Below are positions 1 to 5,618 of a stretch of DNA of 5,618 nt, piece after piece (positions within the stretch are counted from its first letter, which is position 1; every line of letters starts with the position of its first letter). A model generated the notes under the pieces. That model was given only the letters and a program-made list of their open reading frames with translations. It had not been told where the DNA came from and made no database searches. The DNA lies in contig CAJWNF010000042.1 in the NCBI GenBank assembly GCA_913044155.1, forward strand, positions 1 through 5,618, read 5' to 3'. This DNA comes from an uncultured Gammaproteobacteria bacterium. GTDB lineage: Bacteria; Pseudomonadota; Gammaproteobacteria; PS1; Thioglobaceae. Both the position numbers and the translations under genes were made by a program.

Positions 1-402
1 CCTGAGATGCTCTCAAGAGCAAGAATAGAGGTAGAAATTAAAACAGAGATATTACTTTTCAAAGACAGTTTGGACATGGATGATGATGACCGCGAACTTA
101 TCTTGAAAAGTTGTGTTGAGTGTGAGGAAGAAAGAATACTGATAACTCACGGGACCGATACAATGTGCGAGACAGCAAAACTTTTAGGCGCAAATCTAAA
201 GAATAAGGTTGTCGTATTGTTTGGTTCTATGGTCCCTTATACAGTAAGTAATTCTGATGCATTCTTTAATTTAGGTTGTGCGCTGGGCTCATTGAATTTA
301 TTAGAGAACGGGGTTTATGTAGCTATGAATGGTCGTACATTGCCATGGAGCGATGTTGAAAAAAATATTAGTCTAGGAATATTTCAAAGCTCAAACTCCT
401 AA
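1..402 (+). CDS. Short asparaginase-family protein, 5' end outside the window
   Basis: The reading frame is open from base 1 and ends at TAA 400-402, leaving 133 visible codons. The visible part carries the asparaginase/glutaminase family signature THGTDTM (visible codons 49-55). Its Thr-Asp pair corresponds to the second half of the catalytic centre in L-asparaginases. Further family-like stretches are VVLFGSMVP, the SDAFFNLGCA segment and GVYVAMNGR near the end. The protein stops soon after that, so it lacks the C-terminal domain of full-length type I/II asparaginases. This matches a known family of stand-alone N-terminal-domain proteins of roughly 160 residues. About 25-30 N-terminal residues, including the expected TGGT(I/F) nucleophile motif, must lie upstream. 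An ATG at base 7 is unlikely to be the start because the preceding codons (Pro-Glu) continue the family pattern. The family assignment is firm. Asparagine as the actual substrate is an inference, and the protein is probably cytoplasmic. Confidence 0.85.
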   Translation, partial: PEMLSRARIEVEIKTEILLFKDSLDMDDDDRELILKSCVECEEERILITHGTDTMCETAKLLGANLKNKVVVLFGSMVPYTVSNSDAFFNLGCALGSLNLLENGVYVAMNGRTLPWSDVEKNISLGIFQSSNS

Positions 403-417
403 TCGATTTTAGGAGTT
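394..417. terminator. Shared hairpin terminator between convergent genes
   Basis: AACTCCTAA (394-402) and TTAGGAGTT (409-417) form a perfect 9-bp inverted repeat with a 6-base loop. It lies where the asparaginase-like gene and the cytochrome c5 gene converge. The left arm contains the TAA stop of the first gene, and the right arm contains two of the three bases of the TAA stop of the second. Only a short T-run follows on the + strand (ATTT) and none on the - strand. The stem is only moderately GC-containing. A bidirectional terminator is the natural reading, but its efficiency is uncertain. Confidence 0.55.
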
Positions 418-868
418 ATTTCGCGCTATCCATCATGTACTGGATAGCCGATTTAAGTTCATTGTCGGTACAATCCATACAAGTGCCTTTAGGGGGCATT
501 CCGCCCTTGCCCGCAATGGCAACTTTAAGTACTTCTTCTATACCGCGTTCAATCCTTGGAGCCCAGTCCTCTAAAGAGCCAAACTTTGGTGCCTCCATGA
601 TTCCAGTAGCATGGCAGGCCTGACATTTAGTATATACCTCTTCAGCTGTACGTTCGGATTCTTCAATAGCATTGTTTGATGCAACCGCATCTTCAACTCT
701 AACCTCTCCAACTGGCTTGATTCTGTCAAGTGTTGCACTGTCCAGCTCAACAGTTTCACCGTTTGGGTGGTCATTAGAGCTGTTATAAACTTTAAAGCCA
801 ATAAAAAGTATAACAACTAGCCAAATACCGAGCATTAATTTTGTTCCAACTTTAGAGTTTTGGCTCAT
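416..868 (-). CDS. Membrane-anchored cytochrome c5 (monohaem c-type)
   Basis: This 150-residue protein has one c-type haem site, C82-Q-A-C85-H86, with the axial Met ligand most likely M124 in the GGMPPKG motif. A second cysteine pair, C130 and C133 (TCMDC), follows directly. In cytochrome c5/c555 proteins these two cysteines form a disulphide, so this is the c5 subfamily rather than a generic class I cytochrome. Residues about 11-27 form a hydrophobic helix with no clear signal-peptidase site, followed by an acidic linker of about 50 residues. The haem domain is therefore probably tethered to the inner membrane and faces the periplasm. The expected role is electron transfer between periplasmic or bc1 donors and a terminal oxidase; the partner cannot be read here. 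The ATG at 868-866 is supported by AAGGAAG (880-874) five bases upstream. The gene is monocistronic in this window, divergent from the YhdP gene and convergent with the asparaginase-like gene. Confidence 0.92.
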   Translation of the reverse strand: MSQNSKVGTKLMLGIWLVVILFIGFKVYNSSNDHPNGETVELDSATLDRIKPVGEVRVEDAVASNNAIEESERTAEEVYTKCQACHATGIMEAPKFGSLEDWAPRIERGIEEVLKVAIAGKGGMPPKGTCMDCTDNELKSAIQYMMDSAK

Positions 869-896
869 TGCATCTTCCTTTTATAATCAGATTAAA

Positions 897-925
897 TTGC
901 GACATATTATACATTTGGTTATAAT
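897..925 (+). promoter_or_regulatory. Predicted sigma70 promoter of the yhdP-tldD operon
   Basis: TTGCGA at 897-902 (four of six bases of TTGACA) is followed after exactly 17 bases by a perfect TATAAT at 920-925. The implied start is near 932, only about 20 bases ahead of the YhdP ATG at 952. It overlaps the opposing cytochrome promoter almost completely. A weaker alternative on the same strand is TTGGCT (860-865), 16 bases, TATAAT (882-887), which would start near 894. Confidence 0.5.
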
Positions 926-935
926 GAGTTTTCAC
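906..935 (-). promoter_or_regulatory. Predicted sigma70 promoter of the cytochrome c5 gene
   Basis: Read on the - strand, a perfect TATAAT lies at 911-906. An 18-base spacer separates it from GTGAAA at 935-930, which matches four of six bases of TTGACA. The implied transcription start is near 899, giving a leader of about 30 bases that contains the AAGGAAG ribosome site. The region is AT-rich, so this rests on position and consensus match only. Confidence 0.5.
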
Positions 936-951
936 CGAATCCAAGATAAAT

Positions 952-3474
952 ATGCTCACTAAAAATATCCTCAGAGGATTCAATTTACTCAAGATAAGTA
1001 CTTGGTTGACTGCTATAGTCTCGCTACTATTACTCTCAGTAGTGGCTTTTTTTGTTAGTTTCCCACAGATAATGAAGGAACCTATAGAAGACAGGCTCTC
1101 TCAGATGAGTGGATTAGAAGTAAGTATTAACAGACTTGCTTTGGAGTTCCATGATAATGAATTAGTGTTAGCGGTGCATGGAGTCGATGTAGGTGTTAAA
1201 GGTTTGGAGCCTATCGCCTCAATTGATGTTTTGCGCTGGGATGCTGATTTAATCGCACTCTACAAAAGCACCGAAATACCTGGTCGAATTGATATCAACG
1301 AGTTAACTCTAAACAATTCTTCAATAGAAAAATATATATCAAACCTTAATGCTGATTCAGTATTTTCTAGTTCAAGTTTGTCAGGACTAATGGCATTAGA
1401 GATGCTTTCAGTTAATAAAACTATCATTAATGGCGAAAAGATCCATCAACTCGCACCAATTGAGTTGGTAAGAGACGAACAAAAAATTACTCTTTCAATG
1501 GACAATCAAGAAGTTTATAGTGGTGCTGTAATACCTGAAATTGGAAACACTGTAAACATAAAAACAAGTATTGATGTTGCCAGAGCAAAGGCTAACAGGT
1601 TAGCAGTCATTCCGTTTACTATAAAAAATGAGGATTTTACTCTATCTGCTCAGCTCAGAATATTTTCCCAGCAAGACAAGGTTTATCTTGAATTTCAAAG
1701 TTATATTAATAGTATAGATGTTGAAAAAATTCATCAAAATATTCCAAAAACTTTAGCTAAAACAAAAAGTGCTGGTTGGCTCGATCGAGCATTAATTGAA
1801 GGCAAGTTAAGTGATATCATGCTCACCACAAGGTTTATCATAGGAGGTAAAAGTGAGGAACCTATTACAAAGTTTTCAGCTAACCTGGAAAACGCCAAGT
1901 TTTCTGTTGACTCCGCATGGGAAAGTATTACAGAACTCAATGGGAAAATTACCCTATCTAATAATTACTTTCAACTTGTCGGAGAAAATGCCAAAATTGA
2001 CACACTCAATGTAGATTATATTAATTTGTCTGCAGAAAATTTCGACAAGCCTAATGCGAAAATTAAGGGGCACGCACGCATCACTTCAACTAGCGAGGAA
2101 ATCACTGACTTTTTGGAGAGATCACCAGTATCAGACAAATTAAAGAATTTCATTGGCAAGTTTGAACTAAGCGGCAATCTGAGTGGCAATGTAAATATTT
2201 TAGCCCCATTTGAAAGGAAAGGTAGCGAGGGTGTAGTGGTTGATTTTGATGCCTATGTCAAAGATAACACTTTAAGTATTCCTGAGTTGAATACTTATGT
2301 TGAAAAATATAATTCAACTATTTCATATCATAACAAGATACTCAAGACTAAAGGTCGTGGTCAAATAGCTAACAAAGAGTTTGAATTATCGATTAATCCT
2401 GATGAATGGATTGGCAAAAAAGACTCACCATTCAGAATTGCTATAGACCTTGTAGATAAATCGATTAATGCCTATATTAGCAAGCAAACTGGAATGAACT
2501 GGCGTGCCCAAATTGAATCAAATAATCTACAGGTGGGTGTTAATTTATTAAGAAAAAAAGATGACATGCCGGTTGTTGAATTGGATAATCTTGTAGTTAA
2601 AACCATTGATGGGAATTTAGGCTTATGGCGGTTCTCTCCGCAAGATTTTTCAAGCTTTCATTTACGTTCAAAGGGGGCAGAGATAAATGGCAAGTCTGTT
2701 CCTGATTTGGAGGCAGATCTGATAAACAAAGGCGATGTTATGGAGATAAATAATCTAACGCTAAAAGATATAGGAATAAGCAACAAAGACTTGATTTTCA
2801 ACGGTAACTGGTTAGAAGGTAGGACGGTTTTAAGGGCAAAAGCTTCACACTCAAACTTATCAGATTTCTTAGTAAAACTTGGTGTAGAAAAGTCTGTCAG
2901 CGGGGGCGCTTTTTCGACCGATTTGAGGCTCTATTGCGAGTGTGAGCCATGGGAAGTTACGATTCCAAAAATCAGTGGCTTCATATCTACAGAGATAGAG
3001 GAGGGGGTTGTTACCAACGAAGATCCTACATTCTTTAACCTGCTTTCATATATCAACTTGGCAACTATCGCTGATATATTGAGAAAGCCTAGATCTGCAT
3101 TAAGGAAGCAGGGCTTTGTGTATGAACGAGTTGATGTCGATTTGATTGTTGAAAATGGTAAAGCTCGTGTTAGTAATTTTGATCTTGAGAGTGAGGAGAG
3201 CGGCGTTAAGATGAGTGGGTATGCGGACCTGATAGATCGTACTTACAATTTACAGGCCATCGTAACGCCATCCATTGCGGACACCATTCCATTGGCCACC
3301 TACCTTGCTGGTGGAGGTCTTGCAGGTTTGGGTGTGTGGGCTGCAGATAAATTGCTTTTTGGCGGTGAAATTATCGGGTCATTTTTTGATGAAGTGATTG
3401 AACTTACCTATGAAATCACGGGTCCGTGGACGGAGCCAAATATTGTAAGGTTACCAGGGGTTACAGTTTTATGA
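952..3474 (+). CDS. yhdP: YhdP-like AsmA-family protein, envelope lipid homeostasis
   Basis: This 840-residue protein begins with one membrane helix (about residues 16-37, after a basic start), and the rest is predicted periplasmic. The long middle is rich in alternating beta-strand patterns typical of AsmA/TamB/VPS13-like repeating-beta proteins. The C-terminal part (about 721-835) is the most diagnostic. It has the GFVYERVDVDLIVENGKARV stretch, SGYADLIDRTYNLQAIVTPS, a Gly/Ala-rich hydrophobic segment around LATYLAGGGLAGLG, and a closing strand ending in ITGPWTEPNI. This order matches the YhdP/DUF3971-AsmA2 C-terminus. In E. coli, YhdP works with TamB and YdbH in phospholipid transport from inner to outer membrane; the same role here is inferred. 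At 840 residues it is about a third shorter than E. coli YhdP (about 1266), yet both ends look intact. A Cys-Glu-Cys triplet at 662-664 is unusual. The ATG at 952 has no convincing Shine-Dalgarno. Synteny with tldD supports the assignment. Confidence 0.85.
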   Translation: MLTKNILRGFNLLKISTWLTAIVSLLLLSVVAFFVSFPQIMKEPIEDRLSQMSGLEVSINRLALEFHDNELVLAVHGVDVGVKGLEPIASIDVLRWDADLIALYKSTEIPGRIDINELTLNNSSIEKYISNLNADSVFSSSSLSGLMALEMLSVNKTIINGEKIHQLAPIELVRDEQKITLSMDNQEVYSGAVIPEIGNTVNIKTSIDVARAKANRLAVIPFTIKNEDFTLSAQLRIFSQQDKVYLEFQSYINSIDVEKIHQNIPKTLAKTKSAGWLDRALIEGKLSDIMLTTRFIIGGKSEEPITKFSANLENAKFSVDSAWESITELNGKITLSNNYFQLVGENAKIDTLNVDYINLSAENFDKPNAKIKGHARITSTSEEITDFLERSPVSDKLKNFIGKFELSGNLSGNVNILAPFERKGSEGVVVDFDAYVKDNTLSIPELNTYVEKYNSTISYHNKILKTKGRGQIANKEFELSINPDEWIGKKDSPFRIAIDLVDKSINAYISKQTGMNWRAQIESNNLQVGVNLLRKKDDMPVVELDNLVVKTIDGNLGLWRFSPQDFSSFHLRSKGAEINGKSVPDLEADLINKGDVMEINNLTLKDIGISNKDLIFNGNWLEGRTVLRAKASHSNLSDFLVKLGVEKSVSGGAFSTDLRLYCECEPWEVTIPKISGFISTEIEEGVVTNEDPTFFNLLSYINLATIADILRKPRSALRKQGFVYERVDVDLIVENGKARVSNFDLESEESGVKMSGYADLIDRTYNLQAIVTPSIADTIPLATYLAGGGLAGLGVWAADKLLFGGEIIGSFFDEVIELTYEITGPWTEPNIVRLPGVTVL
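3456..3474 (+). promoter_or_regulatory. ATGA stop-start overlap and RBS deciding the tldD start
   Basis: AGGGG at 3456-3460 lies 10 bases before ATG 3471-3473, and that ATG overlaps the YhdP stop TGA (3472-3474) as ATGA. This arrangement implies translational coupling. It also favours this start over an in-frame ATG at 3426, which would lie inside the YhdP gene and add 15 residues with no family resemblance. Confidence 0.75.
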
Positions 3475-4895
3475 TAAAGCAGTTATTGCAAGACCATAAA
3501 ATCACAAAAAATAAGGTATTTGACCTAATATCTTCTTTGTCAGAAACTGGAGGTGAATATTGCGATCTATATTTTCAGCACTCTGTTTCTGAGTCATGGT
3601 TACTTGATGATGGGATTGTCAAGGATGGTTCCTACAATATAAGTCACGGCATCGGGACTCGATGTGTCAAGGATGACAAAACCGGTTTTGCTTATTCAGA
3701 TGAACTCAATATAAAAGCAATTCAGAGTGCAATTGATTTCGCTAAAGGGATCAGCGACAGTCAAAAAAATAAAAAAATTAGTCAGATAAGGCAAGCAAAA
3801 TATACCCCTAAATATCCCTCCAAAAGCCCTCTTGATAGTTTAACTTCCAAAGAAAAAGTTAATCTGCTTCGTCAAATCAACTCGATTGCCAGAAAGGATC
3901 CCAAAGTGACTCAAGTAAGCGCTTCACTGGCTGGCGCTTATACCGAGGTAATGATTGCATCAAGCGACGGCGTTTATCAGATGGATTGTCGACCCATGAT
4001 AAGGCTCAGTGTTAGCGTGATTGTGGAGCACGAAGGTAGGGTTGAGCAGGGTTCAAGTGGCGGTGGTGGACGTTACGACTACGGATATTTTGTTGACAAC
4101 ACCTTTGCAGAAATCTATACAAAGGAGGCTGTAAGGCTTGCCCACGTAGCGCTAAATGCAAAAGAAGCGCCGGCAGGAATGATGCCTGTAATTTTGGGTT
4201 CTGGTTGGCCAGGAGTTTTGCTCCACGAGGCAATAGGTCACGGCCTTGAGGGTGATTTCAACAGAAAGGGAAGTTCGGTTTTCAGCAACAGGATTGGTGA
4301 AAAAGTTGCAAACGAAAAGTGTACTATCGTTGATAATGGCACGATAGAAAATCGGCGTGGCAGCTTAACCATTGATGATGAGGGAACTCCTACACAAGAA
4401 ACCGTGCTGATAGAGAAAGGGATATTAAAGCGATACATGCTTGACAAGTTAAACGGAAGATTGATGGGTATGCCTAGTACGGGAAATGCTAGGCGAGAGT
4501 CTTATGCCCACATACCGATGCCAAGGATGACCAATACATATATGCTGAACGGTAAAGATCAATTTGATGACATGGTTTCTTCGGTTGAGGATGGAGTGTA
4601 CGCCAAAAACTTCGATGGCGGTCAAGTTGATATTACTTCAGGGAAGTTTGTTTTTTCTGCTAATGAAGCCTATCTAATCAAAGATGGAAAGATAACTACA
4701 CCAATCAAAGGTGCTACCCTTATTGGCTCGGGAGATGAAGTTCTCCATCAAATCTCAATGGTTGGTGATGACCTTAACTTGGATCCTGGTATTGGTACTT
4801 GCGGAAAAGAAGGACAAAGCGTTCCGGTTGGTGTAGGTCAGCCGAGCCTAAAGGTTGATAAGATAACTGTCGGTGGCACCCAGTTGGGAAGTTGA
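3471..4895 (+). CDS. tldD: TldD, metallopeptidase subunit of TldD/TldE
   Basis: This 474-residue protein is close to the length of E. coli TldD (481). The zinc-binding motif is H252-E253-A-I-G-H256 within LLHEAIGHGLEGD. The third metal ligand is expected to be C444 in IGTCGKEGQ, equivalent to the Cys ligand near the C-terminus of E. coli TldD. The N-terminal domain shows the family pattern GIGTRCVKDDKTGFAYSDEL (about 60-79), and GGRYDYGYF lies near 199-207. All catalytic residues are present, so the enzyme looks intact. TldD pairs with TldE (PmbA) to form a cytoplasmic heterodimeric protease. That protease degrades unfolded peptides, and in some bacteria it matures microcins or processes CcdA. 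The tldE partner is not in this window, as is usual because the two genes are often unlinked. The gene is coupled to YhdP by a 4-base overlap. Some relatives carry a nitrilase-like gene between the two, and it is absent here. Confidence 0.95.
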   Translation: MIKQLLQDHKITKNKVFDLISSLSETGGEYCDLYFQHSVSESWLLDDGIVKDGSYNISHGIGTRCVKDDKTGFAYSDELNIKAIQSAIDFAKGISDSQKNKKISQIRQAKYTPKYPSKSPLDSLTSKEKVNLLRQINSIARKDPKVTQVSASLAGAYTEVMIASSDGVYQMDCRPMIRLSVSVIVEHEGRVEQGSSGGGGRYDYGYFVDNTFAEIYTKEAVRLAHVALNAKEAPAGMMPVILGSGWPGVLLHEAIGHGLEGDFNRKGSSVFSNRIGEKVANEKCTIVDNGTIENRRGSLTIDDEGTPTQETVLIEKGILKRYMLDKLNGRLMGMPSTGNARRESYAHIPMPRMTNTYMLNGKDQFDDMVSSVEDGVYAKNFDGGQVDITSGKFVFSANEAYLIKDGKITTPIKGATLIGSGDEVLHQISMVGDDLNLDPGIGTCGKEGQSVPVGVGQPSLKVDKITVGGTQLGS

Positions 4896-4921
4896 TTTTA
4901 AAGAGTGTGTATTTTTTTGGT

Positions 4922-4937
4922 TTTGACCTAAGTCAAA
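4922..4937. promoter_or_regulatory. FNR/CRP-family operator upstream of nuoA
   Basis: TTTGAC-CTAA-GTCAAA is a perfect 6+6 inverted repeat with a 4-base centre. Its core TTGAC-N4-GTCAA differs from the FNR consensus TTGAT-N4-ATCAA only by a symmetrical T-to-C and A-to-G change, which is within the range used by FNR, ANR, DNR and FixK-type regulators. It begins 27 bases after the tldD stop and lies about 160 bases upstream of the nuoA start. Which regulator binds is unknown. Confidence 0.55.
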
Positions 4938-4958
4938 TAATTATAAATCACATTTAAA

Positions 4959-4964
4959 TATAAT
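4959..4964 (+). promoter_or_regulatory. -10 box of a predicted class II promoter for nuo
   Basis: A perfect TATAAT lies 22 bases after the 14-bp core of the FNR-like palindrome. The predicted start (about 4971) puts the palindrome centre at -41.5. No good -35 hexamer exists besides the palindrome itself, as expected when an activator replaces it. The transcript would have a leader of about 127 bases before nuoA. The local sequence is very AT-rich, so a chance TATAAT is possible. Confidence 0.45.
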
Positions 4965-5020
4965 TTATCAGTTAAAACTCAGTTAGAAAAATGTAGGCAA
5001 ATTGAGCGTCTTATTTGATT

Positions 5021-5040
5021 AAGTTTGAGAACTTTTTTCT
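5021..5040 (+). terminator. Weak hairpin with T-run between tldD and nuoA
   Basis: AAGTT (5021-5025) and AACTT (5030-5034) can pair around a TGAG loop, followed by TTTTCT. The stem is only five mostly A-T pairs, so this is at best a weak intrinsic terminator. It could end tldD transcripts, or attenuate transcripts from the upstream nuo promoter. Chance is also plausible. Confidence 0.25.
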
Positions 5041-5059
5041 AATAGCTTTGTGTTTAAGT

Positions 5060-5068
5060 TGTTATAAT
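5060..5068 (+). promoter_or_regulatory. Extended -10 promoter proximal to nuoA
   Basis: TGTTATAAT is a full match to the extended -10 pattern TGnTATAAT. No recognisable -35 lies 16-18 bases upstream, which extended -10 promoters tolerate. The expected start is near 5075, giving a leader of about 23 bases before the nuoA GTG. This would be a factor-independent second promoter for the complex I operon. Confidence 0.5.
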
Positions 5069-5097
5069 TAATCGGTTGTCAAATTTGGTCAGAAAAG

Positions 5098-5454
5098 GTG
5101 CTTGAAAATTATCTTCCAGTCGTCGTTTTTATTTTCTTAGGAATTGTTTTTGGAGTCGGCCTAACTTTGTTAGGTTATCTGCTTGGGCCAAGCAAACCAG
5201 ATGATGAGAAAAACTCGCAATTTGAGTGCGGTTTCCCTGCATTTGAAGATTCAAGAATGCACTTCAATGTACGTTACTATTTGGTTGCAATTCTGTTTAT
5301 CCTGTTTGACCTTGAGGTCGCATTTTTTATCCCTTGGGCGGTAATACAATCAAAGCTCGGTTGGTTTGGCTTTATAGCCATGTCAATTTTCCTTTTGTTA
5401 CTGGTGATTGGTTTTATTTTTGAATGGAAAAAGGGCGCCCTGGAATGGGAGTAG
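5098..5454 (+). CDS. nuoA: NADH-quinone oxidoreductase subunit A
   Basis: This 118-residue membrane subunit of respiratory complex I is the bacterial counterpart of mitochondrial ND3. Three transmembrane helices are visible at about 8-30, 60-81 and 89-109. The loop between helices 1 and 2 holds the conserved E43-C44-G45-F motif, the position of the ND3 cysteine near the quinone site. Helix 2 carries [19 protein letters not shown], with the conserved acidic residues D71 and E73. The C-terminus [10 protein letters not shown] is the usual family ending, and the length is normal. The start is GTG at 5098, giving the MLENYLP N-terminus typical of the family; no in-frame ATG, GTG or TTG exists between it and the stop at 5065. 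The ribosome site is poor: an AAAAGG string (5093-5098) runs into the start codon. It is the first gene of the nuo operon, with nuoB 12 bases downstream. Two candidate promoters lie upstream. Confidence 0.96.
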   Translation: MLENYLPVVVFIFLGIVFGVGLTLLGYLLGPSKPDDEKNSQFECGFPAFEDSRMHFNVRYYLVAILFILFDLEVAFFIPWAVIQSKLGWFGFIAMSIFLLLLVIGFIFEWKKGALEWE

Positions 5455-5466
5455 AAGGGAATTTAT

Positions 5467-5618
5467 ATGGCGATTGAAGGGTTAATGAAAGAAGGATTTG
5501 TTACCACCTCATTGGACAAGGTAATAAATTGGGCGAGAACAGGCTCATTATGGCCTGTTACCTTTGGTTTGGCCTGTTGCGCTGTGGAAATGATGGAAGC
5601 TGGTTCGTCAAGATATGA
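5467..5618 (+). CDS. nuoB: NADH-quinone oxidoreductase subunit B, 3' end outside the window
   Basis: Fifty complete codons plus two bases are visible and the frame stays open to the window edge. The segment [25 protein letters not shown] is typical of NuoB. The adjacent cysteines C37-C38 are the first two ligands of iron-sulphur cluster N2, the last cluster before quinone. The remaining two cysteine ligands would lie beyond the window. The ATG at 5467 is preceded by AAGGGA (5455-5460) six bases upstream, which directly abuts the nuoA stop TAG, so the two genes are co-transcribed. The protein sits in the peripheral arm of complex I on the cytoplasmic face. The final bases TGA are not an in-frame stop; the reading there is TAT-GA. 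Confidence 0.95.
   Translation, partial: MAIEGLMKEGFVTTSLDKVINWARTGSLWPVTFGLACCAVEMMEAGSSRY

Noticed and set aside
435..623. Open frame on the + strand inside the cytochrome c5 gene
   Set aside because: It is antisense to a clearly recognisable haem protein, has no ribosome site and shows no family resemblance.
571..816. Second - strand open frame inside the cytochrome c5 gene
   Set aside because: It overlaps the CxxCH-bearing frame in another phase and its translation resembles no known protein.
1734..1940. Minus-strand open frame within yhdP
   Set aside because: It is a short antisense frame without start signals, inside a well-supported gene.
3426..3470. Upstream in-frame ATG as the tldD start
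   Set aside because: It lies within the yhdP coding sequence and adds residues that do not resemble the TldD N-terminus. The ATG at 3471 has an RBS and the ATGA coupling, and it gives the expected length.
952..3474. YhdP as a frameshifted or decayed gene because of its short length
   Set aside because: A single uninterrupted frame links an intact N-terminal anchor to an intact family C-terminus, so it is better read as a compact variant.
4012..4447. Two minus-strand open frames within tldD
   Set aside because: They are antisense to the conserved metal-binding region of TldD and are explained by its codon composition.
4912..4918. Run of seven T after tldD as an intrinsic terminator
   Set aside because: No stem-forming repeat precedes it; the sequence before it is AT-rich without self-complementarity.
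4944..4956. TAAAT-CAC-ATTTA inverted repeat between the FNR-like box and the -10
   Set aside because: Five A-T pairs in a very AT-rich stretch are readily explained by chance.
4896..5097. Small gene or RNA gene in the tldD-nuoA gap
   Set aside because: The ATG at 4991 is followed at once by a stop codon, and no tRNA-like or other structured RNA pattern is visible; the gap is explained by regulatory sites.

Overview
This AT-rich window looks like ordinary chromosome from a proteobacterium, most likely a gammaproteobacterium (possibly a low-GC marine lineage). A betaproteobacterium is not excluded. The clues are a membrane-anchored cytochrome c5, the YhdP-TldD gene pair, and a NuoA with the MLENY-type N-terminus followed directly by NuoB. 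I see no mobile element, CRISPR array, tRNA, rRNA or obvious foreign island. Coding density is high and every substantial gene belongs to a recognisable family.

Layout from left to right. Positions 1-402 (+) hold the 3' part of a short asparaginase-like gene. It converges on a cytochrome c5 gene (416-868, -), and a 9-bp inverted repeat overlapping both stop codons probably acts as a shared bidirectional terminator. The 83-bp gap 869-951 carries two back-to-back sigma70-like promoters, one for the cytochrome and one for the YhdP-like gene (952-3474, +). The YhdP stop codon overlaps the tldD start (3471-4895, +) in an ATGA arrangement, so these two form a translationally coupled operon. A 202-bp gap (4896-5097) then leads into the start of the respiratory complex I operon: nuoA (5098-5454, +, GTG start) and the first 50 codons of nuoB (5467-5618, +, cut by the window edge).

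The genes fall into three functional groups. The cytochrome c5 and the NADH dehydrogenase operon belong to aerobic or microaerobic electron transport. The YhdP-like protein belongs to inner-to-outer-membrane lipid homeostasis. TldD is one half of the TldD/TldE metallopeptidase. I found no new multi-gene system here. The most interesting signal is regulatory: upstream of nuoA there is a perfect FNR/CRP-family palindrome (TTTGAC-CTAA-GTCAAA, 4922-4937). Its centre lies exactly 41.5 bp upstream of the start predicted from a TATAAT box at 4959-4964, which is the geometry of a class II FNR-activated promoter. A second, extended -10 promoter (TGTTATAAT, 5060-5068) sits closer to nuoA. Together they suggest that complex I expression is tuned by an oxygen- or redox-responsive regulator on top of a constitutive promoter.
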